From: Massarina eburnea CBS 473.64
Taxonomy: Eukaryota; Ascomycota; Dothideomycetes; Pleosporales; Massarinaceae
DNA: 64,000 bases
NCBI GenBank assembly: GCA_010093635.1
Contig: MU006788.1
Span: 278,120 to 342,119 of the forward strand
Direction of reading: 5' to 3'
The position numbers and the translations under genes are program-made. Shown in pieces: positions 10,883 to 21,608 of the stretch (position 1 is the stretch's first letter; every line of letters starts with the position of its first letter). Under the pieces are notes generated by a model. The model did no database searches, was not told where the DNA came from, and saw only the letters and a program-made list of their open reading frames with translations.

Positions 10883-13255
10883 CTAAGGTCCGGCGCGCTT
10901 GCCGGCCTCGTGGACGAAGTCCATCTGCTCATCTTCCGGCATCGCATCTAGCAACTTTTTCTTCTCTGTTTTGACCTGGTCATATTTCGCCTGCATATCT
11001 TCTTTCTTTTTGCGTAGTTCGTGCTGCTCCTTCTCCAACGCTTTTATCTTGCCATTCAGCTCGCTGTCTTGAGCTGTCATGTTCTTGATGTGGACCTTTA
11101 GCTGAAGTTCGTTGAGATGAAGGTTGTTGAAAGTGGTGTAGTCCTGCTCACTTCGAGAAGCATCTGGGGGCGCCTATTCTATTGTTAGATGTTTTCATCA
11201 TTGGATGTGTATCCAAGGTATCTTGAGGTACTGTGCAAAGAGAGGTAGGCACTTACTATTTCCGAGGGCAGTGCGGTAAACACGGTGCCATTGTTGTTGT
11301 CCACAGAATTGGACCCCTGCACCTGTTCTTTGGCAATGATGTCATTCTCGACAATCATTACCTCATCTTCCTCTGCCGCAACTGAAGACGAGGGTGATCT
11401 ACTCGTACTGGAATTTGATGACATATAGAATCTATACGATAAATATTGCGAGCTTTCTTAGTGTCATCAAATTGACTTACCCGTCCTGATTAGCCATGAG
11501 CACTGGGCATGGACTCCTTCCCCGGCTGGGGACATTCCTAGACGTCCGAACATGCGTATCCTGTGCCTTTCTCCCAGTGGGCGCTGCTATACCTCGGCGA
11601 GGAGGCGGTTGGCTCTGCACTGCTTTTGCGTCTGCAAAGTGACGGCAAGCTATTGCCAAATTCCCAATAAATGTCTTGTTAGTCGGAATGGGGGCTCCCA
11701 GCCTGTTGTCCGCAAGCTTCATTCTTAGCAGTTCCTTGAGGAAATAGTACTTCGCAACTGCAGATACATGGGCCTTGTGGTGAGCATGTTCGAACGCGAC
11801 GTCAACTTTCATGTCCCCGTTGAACAGGTTGGGGGCACCAAAGTTGAAAAAAGCGAAGTCTTCACCAACAATGTATCTACGGAAGCCAAGATGCGGTGAC
11901 CCTCCATGTTTGGAGCTCTCCAGATATATCCATACAGGGTCGTAATCCCTCTTCCCATTTTTGGCGAAGCAAAAAAAGATTTTTATCGGTATAGCGTCAT
12001 CTTCGTCATCCTGCTTTTCGATCTTGGCCAGATTGTACGGAAGCTGAGAGAGTGTGGCCGGTTCGATCATTTGTTCAATGTCCGCGAGAGTCTGAGCTAT
12101 GGCTGCGAAAGGCAAGCTCACTGAACCTTCTTCAGGCACAACATCCTTGATGTAAGTCTCCTTTCCAGGGGAATCATCATGGGAGTTGGTAGAGTCCGAT
12201 ACAGCTCCCTCAAAGACCTTGTAAGCCTTACTAAGACGCGTTGAGCGTCCGCGCATGTTCTCTCCATCGGTGGTCTCGACTAGAGTATCGCCATATAGTG
12301 TATGCTCTTGAATATCCGGCGTACTATAATGAGTAGTCTGCTGCTCGTGCCGGGTGTTGTTGGGTGGGATGGCAGGGCTGGGGAAAGTCTTAGGCCCAAG
12401 CCCAGGCAAAGCTGTACGGTTGGAAGAAACAGGAAGGTCGAGTGACGAGACAGCAATAGCCTCGATTACTGTGGAGAGTGGAGTGGTAAGAGTAGACACG
12501 CTGCTTGAGGTGGCAGTCGTCATGTGCGTGTCCCGTGATGCACTCGGTCGCTTTCGGGACTCGCGTTGCTCGCTATTGGATACTTGCGAGCGCGACCTTT
12601 TCTGAGCCTCAGCCCTCTGCCGAGGGCTGATTGTGTTCATCTCCCGCAGGACAGTCGTAGGCCTCTTACTGTAATTGTCGCTAAGGAACTTGTTCATCTG
12701 ATCGACGAATACAGTGTTGACGTCTATGAAGTGCGTGTCGAGTCCTGAAACTTTTCCATCTACCCCCAGCATGAAGTAATACATTGCCAGCGAGTAAATA
12801 TGACTCACTTGACCGGCCTTTTTAAACGGTTCAATGAGTTCCGTTCCCAGCTGTGTAGCCAACGTGTAGTAGTCGTGCTCCGAAATCTTTTTCACCATAC
12901 GGGATGGGCTAGCGAAGACTTGCTCGAAAAACAGGGCAGGGTATTCGGGCTGGGGTTGTTTCAGCCTGCCTTTGTTGTCAAGCCTCGCACATATGTGTAG
13001 GTCCCCGCCAGTGAAGCTCCCCATGCGCAGTCGTATGAGTGTTTCGTTCTTGTTTCTTTCACTCTTCATGAATTTCATTTTCGAAAGATTGGGAAGATTC
13101 TGGAGGAGCGGGACGTTGGCTCGGAGGCAGTCAAGAGCGTTGGGCCCTGCCTCGCACGACATGGCCGCGTCGGGATGAACTGTTGGCGGCGGGCCATTTT
13201 GCTCGCGAGAGCCAAAGTGTTGAGAACGAGATGTACCTCGCTGTGGGCTCTGCAT
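10883..13255 (-). CDS. YYF-motif family protein, member F, with two domain copies and a coiled coil
   Basis: Unrecognised protein, model of 746 aa in three exons: 13255-11481, 11431-11257 and 11173-10883. Introns are 49 and 83 nt, each with a GTAAGT donor and a CTAA-type branch; phases 2 and 0 fit. It carries the family domain twice. Copy 1 (about 50-190) starts with LQNLPNLSK and has SLAMYYFMLG. Copy 2 (about 400-545) starts with LSQLPYNLA and has AVAKYYFLKELL. The copies are joined by a Ser/Thr/Pro-rich disordered linker with basic patches (KRSRSQ, SRKRPSA). After copy 2 come an Arg/Pro-rich linker, an acidic exon, and a Lys/Glu coiled coil in the last 90 residues. No catalytic motif is evident. 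Its size and double domain make it the best seed for a family search. Confidence 0.75.
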
Positions 13256-13265
13256 GGTGATATTG

Positions 13266-13350
13266 TAGTTGTGGCTTTGATTGTGGCTGTGGCTGTGGTT
13301 GTGGTTGTGGTTGTGGGTGGCGAAGGTTGCGGGTGGTTGTTGTGGTTGTG
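13266..13350. repeat. Imperfect TGTGGT/TGTGGC hexamer microsatellite
   Basis: Runs of TGTGGY lie just upstream of the start codon of member F, so they read CAACCA/CAGCCA in its 5' leader. The tract is imperfect and in non-coding sequence under the model used here. Confidence 0.7.
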
Positions 13351-14535
13351 CGCTGGTATGGACCTGACTTTGGAGTGGGGTTTATATCAGGAAGGGTGAG
13401 GTTGAAAAATTGACCTTTGTGCGCTACTGAACAAGCCACGTTGTGGTCGTCAAGGCGGGGTACAATCGCAGGAACATGTTATGCAGCTTTGCTTTCGTTT
13501 GCTGTGGTGGCATGAAGTTTCTTGCGTCTTTCCTGCAACATATCACGAGCAACTGAGCCCCAGATAGTGAGCGAGACTCTCGCGGTACTAACATCTCAGT
13601 TAAGAATCAGGGGCTCGAATAGATATACGATGTACGGAGACCCTTCGAGAAAGTTTGGAGATTATTCTTATGACAGGTTTCTTGTGCATCCTCATTCCAT
13701 GATATCGCAAGCCGTCTAGCTCGAACGCTAAGCATCATAACGAGTACGCAACGAATTCTATTATTTTCAAGGTTAACTGAGTCAGAATTATACGCGCATG
13801 TTATACTATATGTGTATAGTCATGCCCCCTTGATAGGTAGATGAGAAAACGTCCTCTTTCCACCCAGATATGGAATCACAAACACATGCAATTCCGGAAT
13901 TGGGTTGAATGACAGGTACGTCTGGCTATATCATAGAAGTACATTTGATAATATCACAAAGGCATATGATCATAAGATTTACAGCCTGTAAACCATGTTT
14001 ACGTAGCCATTGTGCATTGATTACCATGATAGAGTCCAATATGTAGCTCTGCGTCATACCCGGCTTTTGAGGAATCTAAAGCTACGGGTACCATATAAGC
14101 TATTCACACCTCTATATGCCGAATTCACTTTATACTTTCTCTTCCTGTTTTCCTGGATTATCAATCATCTGGGTTTTAGGTATTCTCTCTCCGTATATGA
14201 GAATTATAGCAGTGAATCAAGATTAACCAATAGATAATCTCGAAGAAGCCGTAATCCGCTTCAATGAGCTGGATGGTATCCAAAGTTCAAAGAGTCCGTA
14301 ATTTCATTACCAAGAACCATTAGCGGCATCAAGGAAGTTCTTTCCCCTGTGCATGGACTCTCTAGACGGAAAACTCACTAGTGGGCCCTCACAACCGCGT
14401 CGGGGAACAAAACTTGAATTCGTGTCGTCATAAGTAGGGAAACCCAGACAGTAAATCATTCCAGTTCTGAAGTATTTCCCTTCTCTCAGGAACACCTATA
14501 TCTTAAAATATACCACCCACACACAAAAAAAGCCC
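13351..14535. other. Gene-free spacer at the right edge of the YYF array
   Basis: About 1.2 kb with no supported gene. It marks the boundary between the lineage-specific array and the housekeeping block. Confidence 0.5.
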
Positions 14536-15597
14536 TCAAGCAAACACTCCCACCCCCTCCGACACCGACGCCCTCATCCCCACACTCCCCCTCCTCTCCA
14601 ACACATGAACCGTCGCCATCTTACTACAAACACTCACCGACTGGCCAACCGTAGCCTTCCTCAGCAACCTCTCCACCTTCAAAGCCACACATCTCGGCAT
14701 CCCACAGCGACACCTCATCCCATCCATCCTATGCAACCAATAACTCTCCCCATAACTAACCGTCAACTCCTCACCCTCCTCGATCGGCTTCCGCAGCACC
14801 GCAGCCATGATCCTCGTCTCGCCCGCCCTCATCATCACAAACTCGGCATGCGCGTTACAGCTATGATTCATAAACCTCGTCCAGTTGCCCTGTTTGAAAC
14901 CATCGATGAACACCATCTCGTCCTTCAAACCCCTCTCCTCATCCTCATCATCTAGGAGCCCGTAAGAGGCGAGATCCCCGATGCCAAGCTCCATGAGGTA
15001 GTCGTTTGTGCCCGAAAATTTGGAGCTGAGGAGCTTCCCGGCATAGAAGCCGAGGACGGTGCCTTTGGGGAGGGATGTGCGGGCGATGACGCCGATGCCG
15101 CGGTCGCGCGTTTCTCGCAGCTCGAAGTGCTTCTCCCAGTCTTGCGAGGCGTTCTGGAAGGTGGAGAAACTGTGTGTGCAGTTCAGGTCTTTGCACCTCT
15201 TTCGGCTGAAACACGCATCCGCTACACAGTCTGCGTAGTCTGTGCCGATGGCTCGAACGATGTCGATGGGTTGCTTGGGTGGCCATGTGAGCTTAGGGTG
15301 TGCGGGGAAGGTACACGGATACTGTTCATTTTGCAAGGATGCGGCATCGATGGTGTAGTGATTCATCTGTATGAGATCTGGGCGGGATTTACTGGCTGCG
15401 GTGGCAAGATGGAGGTTGTTGTCGAGACCGGTATACCAGAAGTACTTGCTCTGGTTGCGCAACGAATAGGTATGACGGGTAGGGGATATGGATGCGGCAC
15501 GGACTTTGATGACGCCGGTAGGCTTTGTGGGGGGTTTGCCAGGGGAGGAGCGGGAAGCGCTTCTGGTGATTTTGCGGGTTGTAACTGCTGTATGCAT
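14536..15597 (-). CDS. SET-domain protein-lysine methyltransferase
   Basis: Single-exon 353-aa protein. The start MHTAV at 15597 was preferred because the open frame further upstream runs into a tandem repeat and looks non-coding. The SET domain spans about residues 160-290: RGIGVIARTSLPKG at 166-179, the cofactor motif NHSC at 244-247 (FMNHSCN), and GEELTVSYGESYW, which supplies the catalytic Tyr region. A CRCG/RC cluster just after resembles a minimal post-SET. A Cys-rich patch (about 124-140) lies before the SET domain. The N-terminus is basic and Ser/Thr-rich. Family knowledge predicts transfer of methyl groups from S-adenosylmethionine to lysines of histones or other proteins; the target cannot be read from the sequence. 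Confidence 0.85.
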   Translation of the reverse strand: MHTAVTTRKITRSASRSSPGKPPTKPTGVIKVRAASISPTRHTYSLRNQSKYFWYTGLDNNLHLATAASKSRPDLIQMNHYTIDAASLQNEQYPCTFPAHPKLTWPPKQPIDIVRAIGTDYADCVADACFSRKRCKDLNCTHSFSTFQNASQDWEKHFELRETRDRGIGVIARTSLPKGTVLGFYAGKLLSSKFSGTNDYLMELGIGDLASYGLLDDEDEERGLKDEMVFIDGFKQGNWTRFMNHSCNAHAEFVMMRAGETRIMAAVLRKPIEEGEELTVSYGESYWLHRMDGMRCRCGMPRCVALKVERLLRKATVGQSVSVCSKMATVHVLERRGSVGMRASVSEGVGVFA

Positions 15598-15928
15598 CTT
15601 GAATGGGGCGGAGTCGCTGGTGGTCAAGTAAATGTAGAAATGGATAACGTTTGCTCGGCGGGAGCACGGGGTGTGTCGAAGGGTGTGACTAAGAGTGAGT
15701 GACTGGCAGTAATGAATGCAAAGCTGGAGGGCAGAGTATGTTTGCTTGGAGCATAGAAAGTACGGCGTGCTTCTATAGGGATTGTGGAACAGCATTGACG
15801 AGATGAAGACAATAAGACAACGGCTTTGTTGTGTGCTAAGTAAAGCCATTGTCTCACATGCGGCTGAAAGAAAATGAAGTTCACAATGGAATAAGGAATC
15901 GACCAAGTATGCTTCTTTGTTGCGAGCA

Positions 15929-16057
15929 GCAACTCTATGCTCAATATACAGGTGTTTTAGATTGTTTACATAGTGGTACAGACGGGAGGTGTCACGTCTA
16001 GTCATTCAGCTTGCCGTAGAAGGGGAGGCAACTCTATGCTCAATATACATGTATTTT
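15929..16057. repeat. 99-bp direct repeat unit, copy 1 plus partial copy 2, left of the gap
   Basis: The unit starting GCAACTCTATGCTCAATATA at 15929 restarts at 16028, giving a 99-bp period. The second copy is cut after 30 bases by the N gap and has a few mismatches. Part of the unit (15996-16027) equals the last codons and stop of the neighbouring mitochondrial uL5 gene. Confidence 0.85.
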
Positions 16058-16257
16058 NNNNNNNNNNNNNNNNNNNNNNNNNNNNNNNNNNNNNNNNNNN
16101 NNNNNNNNNNNNNNNNNNNNNNNNNNNNNNNNNNNNNNNNNNNNNNNNNNNNNNNNNNNNNNNNNNNNNNNNNNNNNNNNNNNNNNNNNNNNNNNNNNNN
16201 NNNNNNNNNNNNNNNNNNNNNNNNNNNNNNNNNNNNNNNNNNNNNNNNNNNNNNNNN
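16058..16257. other. Assembly gap of 200 N
   Basis: Exactly 200 undetermined bases. Both flanks belong to the same 99-bp unit, so the gap lies inside, or was created by, a tandem repeat. Its true length is unknown. Confidence 0.98.
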
Positions 16258-16327
16258 GATTGTTTACATAGTGGTACAGACGGGAGATGTCACGTCTAGT
16301 CATTCAGCTTGCCGTAGAAGGGGAGGC
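16258..16327. repeat. Right-flank copy of the 99-bp unit
   Basis: Matches 15959-16028 with one substitution (GGGAGATGTC versus GGGAGGTGTC). It contains the genuine last codons and stop of the uL5 gene and its 3' untranslated start. Confidence 0.85.
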
Positions 16328-17415
16328 CAATGGCCTGGAGAAGGAGACGGGCATCTTTGTTGTTCGTCGCGTCGGTGTGGACGGTGATGTGACAACCGGG
16401 AATCATCCGGGGAGGGTACCTGTATTTGTCAGCACGAAATGCGGAGGGAGAAGGAGCGATGGACTCACGCATCGTAGTTGACCTCAATCTCGGGGAACAG
16501 AGCCACCTGATCGGGAGTAAGACCAAAGCTCATGTTTCCGCTGCCGTCACCCGATGAACCAGGCACGCCCTTCCACTCCTTTATCCGCGGCAGCACCACG
16601 TCGATGAGCTTCGCCAAAAAGTGGTATGCATCCTCGCGCTCCATGGAGGTAGTCACGGACACGTACCTGCCCTCCCGCAGGCCCCAGTTCACCACGTTGT
16701 GGCGCGCCTTGTGGGTCTTGGCGCGGACGTTGCTGATGGCCTGCACCACCATGCCGGCCACATGCAGGTTGGCACTGTTTTCCTGGGCCTCTGGCACCAT
16801 GGAATGGACGGTGACCTTTGTGAGTTTGGGCACGTTGCGGAATGTGCGGGGCGGCGTCAGGAGCCGCAGGACCTCACCCCGGCCACGGGGAGGACGGAGC
16901 GGCCGGTTTTTGAAGTACGGCGAGGCGCCCTGCCATTCGCGCAGCCGGTTCTCGACCTTGGCGGCCCGAAAGTTCGGCGGGAAGTGCTGGTAGGTGAGGG
17001 CGAGGACATCGGCGGCAATGGTGCTCTGGTACGTCTGCTCCAGACGGGGCAGACTGAACGGGCCGGGCTGGAACTCGCGCGAGGCCGGATTGGCGGCGGG
17101 CGGCGGCTGATGGGGATGCAGAGGGCCGCGGTAGTATTTGGGCGGGCGGTACTGGTATCTGCTGGCCGGCAGCTCCCTCGTGCCCCTCCTCCGCAGTCTG
17201 CTGCGCGCAATCGGGTCGAATGCCTGGGCCTGGTCGGCCGATGGCGGGGCAATTGAAAAAGAGGACGTGTCTTCCACCTCGCTCAGGGCGGCCGTGGTGG
17301 TGGTGGTGGTCGTGGAGGCATTGCGGCGCGTCGACGGACGGAGGGCGTATATGGCGGGCCGTGTATCTCGGCACAGCGCAGAGGCAGACCGCAACGGCAG
17401 CTCTCGAAGCGCCAT
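16296..17415 (-). CDS. MRPL7: Mitochondrial large-subunit ribosomal protein uL5m
   Basis: Model of 356 aa: exon 1 17415-16469 and exon 2 16419-16296, with a GTGAGT donor and ACAG acceptor (49 nt, phase 2). The first about 40 residues are rich in Arg, Ser and Thr with few acids, including a run of seven Thr, as expected for a mitochondrial targeting peptide. The body shows uL5 features: NVPKLTKVTVHSMVPEAQ, a basic loop, REDAYHFLAKLIDVVLPRI, and the spliced C-terminus with ITVHTDATNNKDARLLLQ. uL5 binds 5S-type central protuberance rRNA and P-site tRNA in bacteria; the mitochondrial protein sits in the same place. The gene is divergent from the ubiquitin protease gene across a 309-bp shared promoter. 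Its 3' end is part of the 99-bp repeat. Confidence 0.93.
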
Positions 17416-17545
17416 ACTGAGTGCCGATGAAGGGGAGGTCGCAGGTCAATATCGCGGGCCTGGCTGAGGTCGGCTCGAATCTTTTGCGATCCCCCGGCTG
17501 TGCTGTGCTGGGCTGTTGCAGGGATAGGGGACCCTGGGCAAGCGG

Positions 17546-17550
17546 CCAAT
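17546..17550 (+). promoter_or_regulatory. CCAAT box in the uL5m / ubiquitin-protease divergent promoter
   Basis: GGCCAATCGC lies in the 309-bp spacer between two divergent start codons. This matches the HAP-complex core, but function is only inferred from sequence and position. Confidence 0.35.
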
Positions 17551-17724
17551 CGCAGACCCCACACGCCGCCGCACTTCCCTCGGTCGGGTATCGTGAATGG
17601 CAGACCCCGGGCTGACGATCCAGGCCACATCGTATGTATTGTTGTATTGTAGGTACCTCCTCTCATCGCCCGGCCGCCGTCTACAAGCACGCCCCTGCAT
17701 GGGGTGCACGCATCCTCAGCAAAC

Positions 17725-20459
17725 ATGAACGGCGTGCAGCGCTTTCTAAGCCGCCGTGAGAAGCACTACCACGAGAAGCGTCTGCAGAAGCACGCCCGCA
17801 GAACTGTATGCCCCTCCCCTAGTCACTCGTCCGTCTCAAGTCTCGAGAGCCATTCTTCCCAGCATCTTCTCTGCGACGGTGGCGGCGGCGGCAGCAGCAC
17901 AAACAGCCAGTGCGACGACAGTGACAGTCCCCGTCAGCGGAGGCCAAATTGTCTGCACCAGCTGTGTTGCGTGTTGCCGGCGACAATGCGGTCGTTCGTC
18001 CACGACGGCCTGTTGTTGCGGCGCAAGAAGCCCCCCACCACAGCATTATCGCACAGATATATCCTTGTATCGACCGGCACGTCCTCTGACCATTTGACTC
18101 TGCAGTCGCGCAATGCCCCGTCCACCGTTCCCGACGAGCTCTACAAGGTCTTCACCCAAGAGGAGCCGAAGCAGACAGACAAAGACAAGGATGGCGAGAA
18201 GAAGGTAGCGCGGCAGCAGTGCAGAATACATGCATATGCTGACGGTCACAGGTCAAGATGCTGGTCTACCGTCTGCAGGCCAGCGGCATAACCGGACTGG
18301 GGGAAGAGCAGGCTGAGCACGCTCTCTACTGGTGCCCCGACGACCTCGACGCCGCCTACGACCTCCTCGTGCTGGTCAACGAGTCATTCGAAGGCGAGCT
18401 GAAGGACTACGACTCCATCGTCCCCCTGCAGGGCGCCGTAAACCGCGACATGGTGACCTGCTATCTGGATTCTCTCTTGTTCGCCATGTTTGCGAGGATG
18501 GACAGCTTCGACGCCATGCTGTACGACGAAATCAGCGACGAGCCGAGGAAGCAGCTCGCCGGTGTACTGCGTCTGTGGGTCAACATGCTGAGGACCGGCC
18601 GGCTCATCAAGACCGAGCTCACGAGGCACTTGCAAGACTCCCTGGCCAAGTGCGGCTGGGAAGAGGCCGCGCTCATCTGCCAGCAGGACGCCTCCGAGGC
18701 CTTCACCTTCATTACGGGCGCTCTCGAGCTTCCGCTGCTCACCCTGAAGATGGACATCTTTCACACCGGCCGCGAGAACAAGGAGGACGACCACAAGTTT
18801 GTCAACGAGCGCTTACTCGAAGTCGCTATCCCGGAACAGGAGGCCGACGAAGCCATCACCCTCGAACAATGTCTGGAGACGTATTTCAACAACAGAATCG
18901 AAGTCAAGCGCCACCTCCAGCGCCAGAACACGCTTTCTTCTATACACACTGTTGGCCACGATCCAGAGAAGAGTCAGACCGTTTATATTGAAGAAATCAT
19001 GGACTCGCCTGTTCTATCTCCAACGTCGGTGGAGCCTCTAACGCCCGTCACCTCTGGTACGTCTAGTAGACCAGTGGCCGGCCGGAAACGAGGAGACTCC
19101 ATTTTCGCCGAGCGATACACCAACCATGGAAAACCGGGTTTCGACGAGAAGAAACATCTAGACGAGATATTCAACAACAGTTCCGGAGGTCGACCCCGCG
19201 CAGGATCCATGCGCAAAGAGGTCATGATGCCTGCCTGGCAGTTTTTCAGTCTCATTCCCTGGTATACGGACAACATGCCCAAAACCGACGCTCAAGTCGC
19301 CACGCACTTTTCTACGAAACGGCCTGTACTGGGTATATGTTTGAAGCGCTACACGATGACCCTGTCTGGCGAGCCTAAGCGCCTAGACACTTATATCGAC
19401 ATACCGTTGGAAATTGGTCTGCCTCATTTTATTTCGGATGAGCGCATGGCTGAAGATAGTCCCCTATTTGGCAACTTCAAGTTGGTCCTCCAATCCGTCG
19501 TGTGTCACCGCGGCGTCTCAGTTGACTCCGGCCACTACATCTCCCTCGCTCGCGCGAACAGGTCGCCTACGGCCGATCGGCCTAGTACTTCAAACTCCGA
19601 AGAAGAGGATGTGTCCGACTCCTGGCTTCGTTATGACGACATTGCAAATCCGCGGGTAGCGGAGATCGACATCGAGAAAGCACTGCGTGAGGAGTCGCCC
19701 TACCTACTCTTCTACCAGGTGCAGCCAATCGACGAGGAATTAGCACTGAGAGGTGATCCCCCGCCCTATGCGGAAGCCGAATCCGGCCCCCTCACTGCCG
19801 ACCCTTCCAAAGAGACCCTCGTCTCCGAAACAGAGGCGTCGTCTACGGCAGCCGACACGGGTGAATGGGAGAAGGTGTATTCGACCGACGCCGAGCCTTT
19901 CGTCACAGAAACCACCGTATTCGAGCCTCTCGGCCGCGCCAGCATGTCCAGTGTTCCTCGCACCAGCATAGAATTCGACAGCCTCCCACGCGGTCGTTCA
20001 GGACCAGCGACCCCCGATGAGCAGAAATCAGGCTTCCTTTCCACCTCTCGCCGCAACTCACGAAACTGGCTGGGTGGTGGCGGTAGCAAATATGGGAGTC
20101 GACCCAATAGCCAAAGCGGTGAAACCCGCCTTTCCCTTACGTTGTCACGGCTCACGGGCCGCGCTAGCAAAGATAGACTGCTGATCACGGAGCACCGAGA
20201 CTCGGTTGACGATCCTATCATCATCATCAATGAGGTCGACAGTGCGCAAAGTACTGAAAATGGAGGGCAGGTGAAGAGCCCAGTCAAGGAGAGGAAGGAA
20301 AATGGGAATACACCGGGACGCGCGAAGAGCAAGCGTGATAAGAAAGAGGAGAAGAAGTTGAGGAGCAAGAGTTTGGATCCAATCACCGGGGTAGCGGTGA
20401 AGGGCAAGGGAAAGCAGAAAACGAAAGGGAGGCCGGATAGGGAGTGTGTTGTCATGTAG
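17725..20459 (+). CDS. CYLD-like ubiquitin-specific protease with C-terminal CaaX box
   Basis: Model of about 895 aa: exon 1 17725-18204 and exon 2 18252-20459 (47-nt intron, CTGAC branch, CACAG acceptor, phase 0). Exon 1 may hide a further intron, so the N-terminus is uncertain; its start has MNGVQRFLSRREK. A short helical UBA-like segment begins exon 2. The Cys box reads VTCYLDSLLFAMF (Cys about 230) and resembles human CYLD more than the usual GNTCYMNS form. The His box is VDSGHYISLA (His about 586) and WLRYDDI supplies the Asp/Asn region. The last 200 residues are disordered, then very basic, and end in CVVM, a farnesyl-type CaaX motif. I infer a membrane-tethered deubiquitinase. Confidence 0.88.
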
Positions 20460-21139
20460 AGTGGGGAGGTGGCCTTTTGAAGCTGGAGACGACGGCTTTT
20501 GCCTCTACATTTATCATTAGCGTTGCATTTTGGGATGCCTCGGCATGGACGGCGTTTCTCTGGAGTGGATTTCTGTTTCTGTCGCATGGGGAGCGTCGGC
20601 GTTCTGCATATATACACACACACGACTGGTGTTGGGTTTGGGATGGAGGAAAGCAAAATCCAGGGCTTGGCTGCCGATTTGAGTTCAAGCATGAATGTGT
20701 AGCATAGGAGAGATACCCTAAGTGAATGATACGACCTTGAGGAACAGTATACGTAAACATGCGTTTAATGGATTGGAAATGAAACCGCACTGCACAACGG
20801 CACCCAGGGTCACACCCGCTTGCGTCAACCGCTTCTGCACGGGCCACCCTGCGCCAAGCCGCCGCCGCTCGAGACATCATCACGATTCACTCGCAGCAGC
20901 CAGGCGTCTTCAATCCAACCCAACACTACCCCGCGCAATCTCCTCCCATCTCCTGTCGCCTATTGTAAACTTGTCGTCCTCTTCGCCGCTTGATCTTAGT
21001 AACTGCATCCCGGCCGTCGCGCTTGAAGATACACACCCGAGGCCCGACAGCTCCCAGCCGCCGACAAGCTCCACCAGCCTCGCAGGCTACGCAATAACCC
21101 AGAGGATACGAATACAAGGGAAGAGATAAACCAGACAAG
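20460..21139. other. Spacer between USP and V-ATPase f genes
   Basis: 3' end region of the ubiquitin protease and promoter/leader of the V-ATPase f gene; a short CT-rich stretch precedes the latter. No gene supported. Confidence 0.5.
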
Positions 21140-21608
21140 ATGGTCAAGCCACTTTTTTCCGCTATGAACGCTTGGACGTGGTATGTTTCTCTGCATCTCC
21201 GCGCCTGGAAAACCCGCCTCTTTCACACCTCGGGTCGGGAAGGAGCACGACCAGGGTTCGGAGTCGGGATGTGTTGGAGATGACGTGAAGAAGCTGCTAA
21301 CGTGGTATGAACAGTATCGTCGTCTCGGTATTCGCCATTATCATACTCTCCGTCATCGGGAGCTTGTTCAAGTCTGGCTCCCACACTATGATGGGCTCGG
21401 AGGAGGATCCGGAAGATGGTGGTGCAGTCGCGGGCGCCGTGTTTGGCGCTGTATTCATCTACATTGTGAGTGCTTTCCTAGGTACAGAGAGGAAGGGTGA
21501 GAGGATGGTCATGCTAACAATGGCTACCAGGGCTTCTTCGTCTTCTGCGGATTCCAAGCCCTACTTCATTATCGCGAAAGTCGACGTGGCGCCATAGCGC
21601 TGTCATAA
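21140..21608 (+). CDS. V-type ATPase subunit f (RNASEK / YPR170W-B homologue)
   Basis: Small gene of 89 aa in three exons: 21140-21180, 21315-21465 and 21531-21608. Introns use GTATGT and GTGAGT donors and ACAG/CCAG acceptors. Two membrane segments are visible (about 14-33 and 55-80). Between them is the conserved loop with MMGSEEDPEDGGAVAGA, and the end reads GFFVFCGFQALLHYRESRR. Loop and tail agree with the yeast V0-sector subunit f and with animal RNASEK. It is expected to sit in the V0 membrane ring that moves protons into the vacuole and Golgi. No exon is long, so automatic annotation can easily miss it. Confidence 0.9.

Noticed and set aside
15598..16005. 136-codon N-terminal extension of the SET protein
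   Set aside because: Its start lies in the 99-bp repeat and its composition is unlike the rest; the basic start at 15597 fits better.
17756..18097. 113-codon alternative frame over the first exon of the ubiquitin protease
   Set aside because: Lies in a different frame from both the exon start and the splice join; Ala/Arg-rich composition looks like a GC-driven shadow. A hidden intron here remains possible.
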